A DNA stretch of 42,630 nt from Spirochaetaceae bacterium (GTDB lineage Bacteria > Spirochaetota > Spirochaetia > Treponematales > Rectinemataceae). The notes below the pieces were generated by a model that ran no database searches, was not told the origin of the DNA, and saw nothing but the letters and a program-made list of their open reading frames with translations. The stretch's first letter is position 1. Each line of letters starts with the position of its first letter. The stretch spans positions 1 through 42,630 of the forward strand of contig JANXYO010000115.1 of the NCBI GenBank assembly GCA_025356015.1, written 5' to 3'. Shown in pieces: positions 7,379 through 15,018 of the stretch. The position numbers and the translations under genes were made by a program.

Positions 7379-8381
7379 GGCCCAGACCCGCGCTCACCAC
7401 AGCCCCTGGGTCGGTGGCTCCCCCCGCCTTGGGGACGTAGCGGTTGTACACGAGCTGGCCGAAGAGGCCTGCGTCTCTGCCGGCGAGGGTGAAGCGAAGG
7501 GGGGTCCAGACGACTCCGGCTGTCGCCAGGAGCCCGCCCTCGGCCCTGTAGCTCCTCGCATCGCTTCCCGAACCCAGGGTGGGGCTACCCAGGGTGAGGG
7601 CGGGGCCGGCGAAGAACCTCAGGTCCTTTCCCACCGAGACCGAGAGGACGGCAGGGAGCCTGAGCACGCCAAGGGCGGCATCGTACTCGGGCCTCGCCTC
7701 GATCCCCACTTCGAGGCCGATGATCCTCGTGCCCAGACCGGCACTCGCCGAGACCCCCCTCAAGAGGGGTCCCGAGCCGAGTTCGGGGGCAAGGGCCGCG
7801 CTGAAGACAAGGCCGAGGTATTCGGCAGGGGGGATCAGGCGCCCTGCTCCCGCGTAGGTCCTCGTCCAGGTCGGCTCCGAGAGTGAGGACTCCATGACCC
7901 CCCTGGTCTGTCCCTCCGAGGCGGCATGGATGAAGCGCCCCTCCCCCGCATAGATGCCCACGTGGGCCAGGGGCCCGTCGGTGTCGAAGAAGACGAGGTC
8001 GCCGATCTGGAGCTCGTTTCTCTGTATCGGCTCGCAGAAGAGATAGAGGGTCTTCACGGTGCGGGGCACGCTGATGGAGACCGCCTCGCGGTACACGATG
8101 TACACGAGGCCCGAGCAGTCCATCCCCGCCCTGTCGCTGCCGCCGTAGCGGTAGGGCACGCCCTCGAAGGCCGCGGCGGCCACGAGGATCCTGCCCCGGG
8201 CTGCCTTGGGAGCGCCAACGGCGAGGGGGGCCTCGGCGAATGCCTGGGAGGCGAAGCTCTGGGCAGCGAGAAGGGCCATGGCGAGGAGGGCCGCGCGGGC
8301 GAAGGCGGCCGCCCTCCATGGCATGGCTCTGGCCGCCGGGGCCCCGGCGGGCCCCTGGCCAGCTGTGGCCCGCCTCCTCAA
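7356..8381 (-). CDS. secreted NlpC/P60 peptidase with C-terminal barrel-like domain
   Basis: 341 aa. A basic N-terminus and hydrophobic stretch at about 28-49 form a signal peptide, probably cut after SQAFA. Residues about 62-175 are an NlpC/P60 domain, a family of cell-wall endopeptidases cleaving gamma-D-Glu to diamino-acid bonds. Cys89 lies in DCSGL, His140 in AHVGIY and the third polar residue is His152. ELQIGDLVFF is typical. Residues about 200-341 alternate Gly/Ser/aromatic positions in strand-like segments and end in Phe (LGLSFRWGF), resembling an outer-membrane beta-barrel with a C-terminal beta-signal. The TTG start overlaps the upstream dehydrogenase stop (TTGA) and follows AAGGAG by five nucleotides. 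The peptidase assignment is firm; the barrel is inferred from pattern. Confidence 0.85.
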   Translation of the reverse strand: MRRRATAGQGPAGAPAARAMPWRAAAFARAALLAMALLAAQSFASQAFAEAPLAVGAPKAARGRILVAAAAFEGVPYRYGGSDRAGMDCSGLVYIVYREAVSISVPRTVKTLYLFCEPIQRNELQIGDLVFFDTDGPLAHVGIYAGEGRFIHAASEGQTRGVMESSLSEPTWTRTYAGAGRLIPPAEYLGLVFSAALAPELGSGPLLRGVSASAGLGTRIIGLEVGIEARPEYDAALGVLRLPAVLSVSVGKDLRFFAGPALTLGSPTLGSGSDARSYRAEGGLLATAGVVWTPLRFTLAGRDAGLFGQLVYNRYVPKAGGATDPGAVVSAGLGLSFRWGF

Positions 8382-9358
8382 TACATCTCCTTAAGGTTGG
8401 CCTCGCGCGAGCAGCTGCCCGTCCGCAGCCACTGTGTGATGTTCTCTATGGTCTGGTCGGCGCCCATGAAGGTCCCTTCCCGGGTCGAGCCTGCGATGTG
8501 GGGGGTCATGACGACATTGGGAAGCTCGTTGATCGGGAAACGCGAGGGAAGGCCCTCGAGAGCCCCGGCCTGGGGATAGGCATACCAGGTATCGATGCCC
8601 GCCCCCTTGAGCACCCCGTCGCGCAGGGCGAGGTAGAGGCCTTCCTCGTCGAGGACGGGACCCCTACCCACGTTGACGATGAACTTGCCCTTGGCCGCAA
8701 GCAGGAGCTCCTTCGAGAAGAGGCCCGTGGTCGAGGGGGTGAGGGGCAGGGCGACAAAAAGGAGCTCGGCCGAGGCGACGGCCTTGGCGAGGTCGGTCTC
8801 GATACGGTCGAAGTTGGGAGGGATGGGGGCGCCAGCATGGCGGCGATAGCCGACTACGGGGCATTCGAAGGCCTTGAGCAGGCGCGCGAGGACGGTCCCG
8901 ATGGCCCCGGTACCGAAGATGGCGCAGGGACGGCGGAATATCGAGCTCCACTCGTCCTCGGCCCCCTTGCCGACCCAGAAGCCGTGCCACTTACGCACGC
9001 GCAGGTCGTTGTGGTACTCGACGATCCTCCCGTAGAAGGAGAGGGCCAGGGCAAGGGCGCACTGGGCCACGGATTCGGCGTTGCCGTGGACATTGTAGGC
9101 CTTGATGCCGCGCTCGATCATGAGCTCTGCGGGCAGGTGGTTCAGTCCCGTGATCGGGACAAAGACGGCCTTCAGGACCTTGGCCCTCTCGTACACCGAT
9201 AGGTCCACTCGGCTCGCCAGCATGGCGTCGGCGCCCTCGATGGCGGCGCTGGCAGCCTCGGGGCCGAGAACGAACTCGACCCCGGGGAACTCGGCCTTGA
9301 GGCGCTCGAGACGCTCGGTCCAGAACGAGCCCAGGGGCATGAAGGAAACGATGCGCAT
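8378..9358 (-). CDS. D-isomer-specific 2-hydroxyacid dehydrogenase family protein
   Basis: 326 aa, NAD(P)-dependent oxidoreductase of the D-2-hydroxyacid family. The start at 9358 has AGGAGGG four nucleotides upstream; the frame extends further up but without a start signal. The Rossmann motif is FGTGAIG (about 148-154). Arg232 (NVGRGP) and His287 (TPHIAGS) are two of three catalytic residues. The third, a Glu three residues after the Asp of GAGLDVFE, is Tyr259 here (GIDTWYAYP). The specific substrate cannot be read from sequence. The stop is fused to the TTG of the NlpC/P60 gene, so the two are likely co-transcribed. Confidence 0.85.
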   Translation of the reverse strand: MRIVSFMPLGSFWTERLERLKAEFPGVEFVLGPEAASAAIEGADAMLASRVDLSVYERAKVLKAVFVPITGLNHLPAELMIERGIKAYNVHGNAESVAQCALALALSFYGRIVEYHNDLRVRKWHGFWVGKGAEDEWSSIFRRPCAIFGTGAIGTVLARLLKAFECPVVGYRRHAGAPIPPNFDRIETDLAKAVASAELLFVALPLTPSTTGLFSKELLLAAKGKFIVNVGRGPVLDEEGLYLALRDGVLKGAGIDTWYAYPQAGALEGLPSRFPINELPNVVMTPHIAGSTREGTFMGADQTIENITQWLRTGSCSREANLKEMY

Positions 9359-9386
9359 TGTCCCTCCTGATGTGCGACGCCTTGTA

Positions 9387-9416
9387 AGTCTATCCCGGCT
9401 CGCTTCCGGGAGGCAA
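9387..9416 (-). promoter_or_regulatory. promoter of the hydroxyacid dehydrogenase gene
   Basis: On the minus strand TTGCCT (9416-9411) and TAGACT (9392-9387) are separated by 18 bp, about 30 bp before the ATG. A short inverted repeat (CCCGG/CCGGG) lies within the spacer. The -10 and spacing are the same as in the trp promoter. Confidence 0.4.
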
Positions 9417-9494
9417 GCGCGGGGCATCCGAAGCGCCCAACGCGCCACCGCCCCCCAAAAGGGCCCGACGCTACTCCCCGGCAGGGAAAAGTGC

Positions 9495-9500
9495 TACACT
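9495..9500 (+). promoter_or_regulatory. -10-like element before the ankyrin lipoprotein
   Basis: TACACT matches the -10 consensus at 4 of 6 positions, with no good -35. It ends six bases before an in-frame ATG at 9507, so a transcript could begin on that codon. The Shine-Dalgarno-led ATG at 9561 is the alternative start. Confidence 0.3.
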
Positions 9501-9560
9501 CTGGCCATGCGAAAACGCGGGGGCGGCAAGCCAGGCCGCTCCAAGGCAAGGAGACCCACA

Positions 9561-12476
9561 ATGAAGGCCAGATCATACGCACACCTTACGATAGCCTCCG
9601 GTCCGACGGGATCCGGCGAGCCGATGCGACGTCGAAGACCCGGCTTGCTCATCCTCGCGGCCACCCTCATGGCCTCCCTCGCCTTCGCGCCGGGCCTGGT
9701 TTCCTGCTCGGGGGCGCCCAAGCCATCCCCCGCCCCGGCTCCTGCCCCGGCCCCGAGCCCTCCTCCTCCCGTGGAAAAGCCGGCGCCCAACCTCTCCGAC
9801 CTCATCGCGGCCGGCGACGAGGCCGGCATCCGCACCTTCTTCGCGAACCAGGAGCAGCTCAGCCTCCCCGACGCCAAGGGCTCCTACCCCCTCCACAGGG
9901 CCATCGAGAAGGGTTCGGCCCAGACCGTGGAGCTCCTCCTCGTCCTCGGCGCCAAGATCGAGGTCAAGGACTCCCAGGGCCGCAGCCCCCTGCGCCTCGC
10001 CGTGGACACGGGCAGCGCCGACTGCGCCAAGATCCTCGTCTCCCGCGGCGCCGACACCTTTAGCCTCGACGCCTCGGGCCGCTCGGTCGCCGAGGCCGCC
10101 CTCGCCAAGGGCCCCGCCATGATCCAGGTTGTCTTCAACAGGGACAACGTCAACGCGCGCGCCGCCGACGGATCGACAGTCCTCCATGTCGCCTGCGACC
10201 GCCTCCTCGAGGACGCGGTGGCCAGGCTCCTCGCTGCCGGGGCCGATGTCTCCCTGAGGGACAAGGTCGGCCGCAGCCCCCTGGACCTCGCCCTCCTCCA
10301 TCCCGACCGGATCGAGGCGGCTCGCATCGCCGAGCTCCTCATACAGAAGGGAGCCGGGCCCTCCTACCCCGACTTCTCCTGGTTCTCCCAGGCCGCGCGC
10401 GCTGTCGACTACAATTCCCTGCGCTTCGAGGACGGTGCTACCGCCCTCCACGAGGCCACCTCCCACCGCCAGAGAGGCTTCGTCGAGTTCCTGCTCTCGC
10501 GCAAGGTCAATCCCAACTCGCGCAACAGCGCCGGCTCCACCCCCCTCCACGAGGCCGTCCGATCGGGCTGGCTCGACGGGGCCGAGCTTCTCATGAAGAA
10601 CGGGGCCGACCCTAACGCCCGCGACGGCTTCGACAATACCCCCCTGCACATCGCCCTGCCCGACGAGGGCAGGAAGGACGGGGTGGCCCTCCTGCTGCGC
10701 TATGGCGCCGACCCCTCGCTCAAGGACCGCAATGGCAACACCCCCCTGCATGTCGCCATCCAGGTCGGCTATCCGGTGCCCATGATCGAGGAACTCATCG
10801 CCGCCAAGGCCCCGGTCAACGCCACCAACGCCGCCGGGGACGGAGCCCTCATGCTGGCCCTGCGGGCCAAGCGCTACGACTACGCGAAGCCCCTCCTCGA
10901 CGCGGGGGCCGACATCTTCCTCGTGAACGCCCGCGCCGAGAGCCCCCTCTCCCTTGCGGTGGCCGCGGGACCCGACGCCCTCGACGCCATCATCACGGCC
11001 GCCAACGTCAAGTCGAAGGACAACTTCGGCAACGGGCCCCTGGCCCTCGCGGTGGGCCTCAAGGCGAGTCCCCAGTCCATAGCCCTCCTCGTGTCCAAGG
11101 GAGCCGAGCCGAACGCGCGCAACAACGCCGGCGACACCGCCCTCCACCTCACCGTGCGCCAGAACCTGAAGGAGCAGGGCGAGGCCCTCATCCTCGCGAA
11201 GGCCGACATCTTCGTGGCCAACGTGCGCGGGGAATCCCCCCTGTCCATCGCCCTCACCGCCCGAGGAGGCCCGATCGACTGGCTCTTCACCGCCGACACC
11301 GTCACCGCAAGGGACGCGAACGGCGAGACCTGCCTCCACCACGCCGCCCGGCGCAACCTCGCGAGCGCCCTCGAGTTCCTCGTGGGCAAGGGCGCCGTCC
11401 TCGACGCGGCCAACGGAAGCGGCGAGACCCCCCTGCACGCCGCGGTCAAGGCCGACTCGGCCGAGGCGGCCCGCGCCCTGCTTAGCCTGGGCGCCCAGAG
11501 CGCCGCGCGCGACACAATGGGCGACACTCCCCTCCATGCCGCCGTGCTGTGGGGCGCCCGCAAGAGCCTCCCCGTCCTGGTGCTCGCCGGGGTCGACCTC
11601 AATGCCCGCGACTTCGCCGGCGAGGCCCCCCTGAATCAGGCGGTGCGAAAGAAGGACCGCGAGTCGGCGAGGTTCCTGCTCGACCACGGGGCCGACCCCG
11701 ACTCCCGGGATAACCGCGGGGCAAGCCCCCTCTCGACGGCCGCGCGCTCCGGCTCGGCGGACCTGGTCCGGGACCTGCTCGCCGCCAAGGCCGACGTCGC
11801 CAACCGCGACCTCGCGGGGAGGACCCCCCTCCTCGAGGCGGCCGATCTGGGCGACGTGGAGACCACACGCCTCCTCGTGGGCGCCGGGGCCGACATCATG
11901 GCCCGCGACTCCGACGGCGACAGCCCCCTGGGCATCGCCCTCAAGCGCAGCATGGCCGTCCTCAAGACCCTCCTGATCTCCGCGAACGTCAACCGCGCCG
12001 ATCCCGACGGCATGACCCCCTTGCGAATAGCTGTCGAGTCGAAGGCCTCGAACGAGGCCCTCGACCTGGTCCTCTCGAACGGGGCCGACATCGACCAGCG
12101 CGACCGCTACTCCGACACGGCCCTCAACGCGGCCCTGCGCACGGGCAACCTCGAGCTCGCGGGCAGGCTGGCCAAGGCAGGTGCCGACCTCTTCGCCCGG
12201 GACAAGGACGGGGAGACCCCGGTCTCCATGGCCATGGCCAAGGGGACAGAGGCCCTCAAGACCCTGGTCACCGCGGCGGGCATCGGGGCCAGGGACGTCC
12301 TCGGCAACGGCCTCTTGCACTACGCTGCGGTCTCCGGCTCGAGCGAGGCGGCGGCCTGGCTCCTGGCGGCCGGCGCCGACAGGTCGGCGCGGAACATCTC
12401 CGGGGAGACGGCAGCCGACGTGGCCGAGAAGCGGGGCAAGACCGATCTCGCGACGCTTCTCAAGCCGGGAAAATAG
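9561..12476 (+). CDS. large ankyrin-repeat lipoprotein
   Basis: 971 aa. The chosen ATG follows AAGGAG by seven nucleotides; an in-frame ATG at 9507 near a -10-like box would add 18 residues. A basic region (MRRRRPG) and hydrophobic core lead to a lipobox LVSC, so the protein is probably lipid-anchored. A Pro/Ala spacer (about 52-76) precedes roughly 25 ankyrin repeats that run to the C-terminus, with many G.TPLH.A and GAD.N.RD signatures. A variant unit with the pattern DIF....GESPLS.A....L..L..A.NV.ARD recurs at about 10050, 10905, 11200, 11890 and 12180. Two of these intervals are close to 297 nt, exactly three 33-residue repeats. Ankyrin arrays bind proteins; the partner is unknown. Neighbours give no functional hint. 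Confidence 0.88.
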   Translation: MKARSYAHLTIASGPTGSGEPMRRRRPGLLILAATLMASLAFAPGLVSCSGAPKPSPAPAPAPAPSPPPPVEKPAPNLSDLIAAGDEAGIRTFFANQEQLSLPDAKGSYPLHRAIEKGSAQTVELLLVLGAKIEVKDSQGRSPLRLAVDTGSADCAKILVSRGADTFSLDASGRSVAEAALAKGPAMIQVVFNRDNVNARAADGSTVLHVACDRLLEDAVARLLAAGADVSLRDKVGRSPLDLALLHPDRIEAARIAELLIQKGAGPSYPDFSWFSQAARAVDYNSLRFEDGATALHEATSHRQRGFVEFLLSRKVNPNSRNSAGSTPLHEAVRSGWLDGAELLMKNGADPNARDGFDNTPLHIALPDEGRKDGVALLLRYGADPSLKDRNGNTPLHVAIQVGYPVPMIEELIAAKAPVNATNAAGDGALMLALRAKRYDYAKPLLDAGADIFLVNARAESPLSLAVAAGPDALDAIITAANVKSKDNFGNGPLALAVGLKASPQSIALLVSKGAEPNARNNAGDTALHLTVRQNLKEQGEALILAKADIFVANVRGESPLSIALTARGGPIDWLFTADTVTARDANGETCLHHAARRNLASALEFLVGKGAVLDAANGSGETPLHAAVKADSAEAARALLSLGAQSAARDTMGDTPLHAAVLWGARKSLPVLVLAGVDLNARDFAGEAPLNQAVRKKDRESARFLLDHGADPDSRDNRGASPLSTAARSGSADLVRDLLAAKADVANRDLAGRTPLLEAADLGDVETTRLLVGAGADIMARDSDGDSPLGIALKRSMAVLKTLLISANVNRADPDGMTPLRIAVESKASNEALDLVLSNGADIDQRDRYSDTALNAALRTGNLELAGRLAKAGADLFARDKDGETPVSMAMAKGTEALKTLVTAAGIGARDVLGNGLLHYAAVSGSSEAAAWLLAAGADRSARNISGETAADVAEKRGKTDLATLLKPGK

Positions 12477-12515
12477 GGCATTTCCCCCAAGCCTATCCAC
12501 GGCCACGCGGGGCCT

Positions 12516-12544
12516 TTGAAAAGCTGCCGGCCGCGAATTACAAT
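12516..12544 (+). promoter_or_regulatory. promoter of the histidine kinase gene
   Basis: TTGAAA (12516-12521) and TACAAT (12539-12544), each 5 of 6 to consensus, are separated by exactly 17 bp. The predicted start is near 12551, giving a leader of about 16 nt that consists almost entirely of the hairpin at 12546-12566. Confidence 0.6.
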
Positions 12545-12545
12545 T

Positions 12546-12566
12546 GTATCACTAGGGGGGTGATAC
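12546..12566 (+). promoter_or_regulatory. perfect inverted repeat enclosing the ribosome binding site
   Basis: GTATCAC (12546-12552) and GTGATAC (12560-12566) are perfectly complementary. The seven-base loop TAGGGGG holds most of the Shine-Dalgarno sequence, and the GTG start begins on the next base. As DNA it is a 7-7-7 palindrome around +1, as for an operator. As RNA it could control translation. Confidence 0.5.
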
Positions 12567-14201
12567 GTGGGGAACAAGGGAGACAGGCCGGAGGGACGCA
12601 AGCCGGCGCGCCATTTCCTGATCGGCTCCACCGCCCTCGCCCTCATCTGCCTTTCCCTCCTCCTGGCCCTCCTCGTCCTGGGGCACAGGAGCCAGGACGA
12701 GAAGGTGGAGCTGCAGTCCGTCGCCATGGCCTTCGGGATCATGCTCCTCTCCATCACCCTCATGGGCATCGAGATCCTCCGCAGGCGAAGAGTCGAGGCG
12801 AGCCTGAGCCGCAGCCGTGCGATGCTCAGGGAGGTCCTCGATTCCGTCCCCCTGGCCATACACTGGAAGGATGCTGAAGGCATCTACCTGGGCTGCAATG
12901 CGGTATTCTCGGCCCTAGCCGGGATCGCCCCGCCCGAGGCCGTCGTCGGCAAGACAGATTTCGACTTTCCCTGGCCCCGTTCGAGGGCCGAGGCCTTCCT
13001 CGCCGAGGATAGGGAAATCCTCGAAAGCGGGGCCTTAAGGCGCTACCCCGCCAAGGCCCTCCAGCGCGCCGACGGCTCGAGGGTCTTTGTCGATTCGATC
13101 AAGGCCCCCCTGCTCGACGAGGAAGGTAGGGCCTACGGCGTCCTTGGGATCTTCGAGGACGTGACCGAGCAGAAGAGGGCGAAGGCCGCCCTGCGCGAGA
13201 CCGACCTCTTCAACCGGGAGATCATCGAGAGCGCCCACGAGGGCATCGTCGTCTACGACCACGATCTCAGGTACAGGGTGTGGAACCCCTACATGGAGGC
13301 CTTAAGCGGTGTCCCCGCTGCCAGCCTCCTGGGCCGGAGTCCCGAAGAGGCCTTCCCCTTCCTCGCCGGAGCCGGCGTCCTCGACAGGATATTCCTCGCG
13401 CTGAGTGGTGAGGTCCTCCCCCCCCTGGACTTCGCCTTCTCGAACCCTCCCCCCGGCAGGTCGGGCTGGGCGACGGACACGAGCGCGCCCCTGCGCAATT
13501 CAAGGGGCGAGATCATCGGGGTCATCGGGATCGTGCAGGACATCACCGAGAGGAAGCTCAACGAGACCAGGATCCTCTCCGGCCTCGCCGAGAAGGAGAC
13601 CCTCCTTAGGGAGCTCTACCACCGAACAAAGAACAACATGCACGTGATCTCCTCGCTTCTTGGACTCCAGAGGGAGAACTTCTCCGACGCGAAGATGCGC
13701 GTGGTCCTCGACGACATGTGCAACCGCATCCGTTCGATGGCCATGGTGCACGAAAAGCTCTACCAGTCGAAGAACCTCTCGAGCATCAACATCGCCGACT
13801 ACGCTTGTGACCTGGTCGTCGCCCTCAGAAACAGTTTTTCCGTGCGATCGGAGGTCCAGGTCCAGCTCGAGTGCGATGACATCGTCGTCCCGATCGACAT
13901 CGCCGTCCCCTGCGGCCTCCTGTTGAACGAGCTCATCTGCAACGCTTTCAAGCACGCCTTCCAGGGGGGACGGCGGGGGGAGATGAAACTGTCCATCAAG
14001 AGAGGGGAGGAATCGACCATACTCCTGCGGGTCGAGGACGACGGGCCTGGTTTCCCCCAGGGCTTCGATCCCCTGAAGGACGGCAGGCTCGGCATCCAGA
14101 CGATATGCGCCATAGGGGAACTCCAGCTCGGCGGCATCGTCAGCTTCGACAGCGGCAAGGGCCTCTCGTGCTCGGTAGCCTTCAACTCGGCCTCTGTATG
14201 A
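12567..14201 (+). CDS. membrane sensor histidine kinase, PAS-PAS-HisKA_2
   Basis: 544 aa. Two hydrophobic segments (about 18-42 and 48-68) form an N-terminal hairpin membrane anchor with little periplasmic sequence. Two PAS domains follow (about 82-200 and 205-335; GIFEDVTEQKRA and GIVQDITERKL mark the ends). Then comes a HisKA_2 dimerisation domain with His352 in ELYHRTKNN, and a HATPase domain with N-box LLLNELICNAFKHAF and G-box VEDDGPGFP. HisKA_2 kinases often signal through stand-alone receivers or the general stress response. No response regulator is adjacent, so this is an orphan. Gas, redox or small-molecule sensing by PAS is possible but unassigned. The start is GTG after the palindrome described separately. 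Confidence 0.9.
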   Translation: MGNKGDRPEGRKPARHFLIGSTALALICLSLLLALLVLGHRSQDEKVELQSVAMAFGIMLLSITLMGIEILRRRRVEASLSRSRAMLREVLDSVPLAIHWKDAEGIYLGCNAVFSALAGIAPPEAVVGKTDFDFPWPRSRAEAFLAEDREILESGALRRYPAKALQRADGSRVFVDSIKAPLLDEEGRAYGVLGIFEDVTEQKRAKAALRETDLFNREIIESAHEGIVVYDHDLRYRVWNPYMEALSGVPAASLLGRSPEEAFPFLAGAGVLDRIFLALSGEVLPPLDFAFSNPPPGRSGWATDTSAPLRNSRGEIIGVIGIVQDITERKLNETRILSGLAEKETLLRELYHRTKNNMHVISSLLGLQRENFSDAKMRVVLDDMCNRIRSMAMVHEKLYQSKNLSSINIADYACDLVVALRNSFSVRSEVQVQLECDDIVVPIDIAVPCGLLLNELICNAFKHAFQGGRRGEMKLSIKRGEESTILLRVEDDGPGFPQGFDPLKDGRLGIQTICAIGELQLGGIVSFDSGKGLSCSVAFNSASV

Positions 14202-14202
14202 T

Positions 14203-14244
14203 GAGGCCTGGGCCAGGGAACCCGGACCAGGGAGCCCGGGCCTC
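14203..14244. terminator. hairpin between convergent genes
   Basis: GAGGCCTGGGC (14203-14213) pairs with GCCCGGGCCTC (14234-14244): 11 pairs, one of them G-U, with a 20-base loop. It begins two bases after the kinase stop and lies about 30 bases beyond the GyrI-like gene's stop on the other strand. No U-tract follows on either strand, so intrinsic termination is plausible but weakly supported. Confidence 0.35.
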
Positions 14245-14271
14245 ACCTGGCCCGGGGCGCGCCCATGGGTC

Positions 14272-14918
14272 TCACCTGGCCTTGGCGACCCTGTAGCGGA
14301 TGATGGTCCAGTAGTCCCTGGGGCTGACCAGGGGCATGCCCGGGCCTTTCAGGTATTCCTCCTCGTGCTCTCCGACCGCCGTATAGCCCTTGGCCTCCAT
14401 GAAATCCTCGAGCCTCCCGATGGTGGCCGGCTCCGATTCATAGCTCCCGCGATGGAGGATCTCGGCGACCTCTCCATAATCCCAGGTCCCCAGCTTCGCG
14501 ACCATGCCCTGGGTCGAGACCTTCTGGGGAGGGAGCCCGATCCCCTCGGGCAGGGGGATCGCGACCGATCCCGACCAGGGATGGTTCTTGAATTCGCGCA
14601 GCCTCTTCTGGGCGCCGGACTTTGTGTCCACGGGGAGGCGGTATCGGGCCTTTGGCGGCTTCATCGCAGGACCCTTGGGGCTGGCCCCGAGGCTGTAGTA
14701 GGTCTTGAACAGGGCCGAGAAGGCCTGTCTGATGACGGTGTCCGCAGGTCCGAGAATTCCACCTCGAGAACCCGTTCGCTGCCCATGGCCCTGATCCGGG
14801 GTTCCTCCAGCGCAAGCCAGGGCCGCAGGTCGGGCCCCCGCAGGAAGAGGAGCCAGGCCAGGGCGGCGAGAGCGACAAGACAGCCAAGGACGACAAGGAC
14901 GATCGCTGATAGATTCAT
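14272..14918 (-). pseudogene. GyrI-like effector-binding protein, frameshifted
   Basis: Two minus-strand frames together make one protein. The first part starts at ATG 14918 after GGAGGGA and encodes a membrane-anchoring N-terminus (hydrophobic about 4-27, then LFLRGPDLRPWLALEEP and VLEVEFS). The second part encodes TVIRQAFSALFKTYYSL to the stop at 14272, with LGTWDYGEVAEILHRGSYE and GYTAVGEHEEEYL, a typical GyrI-like/SOUL-type effector-binding domain. The frames join if one base is restored near 14750-14751, where TCGGACCT would become TCGGGACCT and read FSGPADTVIRQAF. The restored product would be about 215 aa. It is either a recent pseudogene or a single-base assembly error in a G run; both halves retain good sequence. 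It lies downstream of, and co-directional with, a WYL regulator. Confidence 0.7.
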
Positions 14919-15018
14919 ATTCCCTCCCAAAAGGATTAAGCATCCTAGGCTCGAGCCTACATCGGCGCTGTGACAGCCCTATGTCAGTGTCTCGTGGAAA
15001 AAACCCGCGTGGCCGGCC

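Noticed and set aside
9573-12506. A 977-residue open frame antisense to the ankyrin gene
   Set aside because: It mirrors the GC-rich codon pattern of the sense gene, has no domain motif and no start signal. The sense frame has clear ankyrin repeats and a lipoprotein signal.
14203-14244. Confident intrinsic terminator
   Set aside because: The stem is good but there is no U-tract on either strand and the loop is long; kept only as a low-confidence hairpin.
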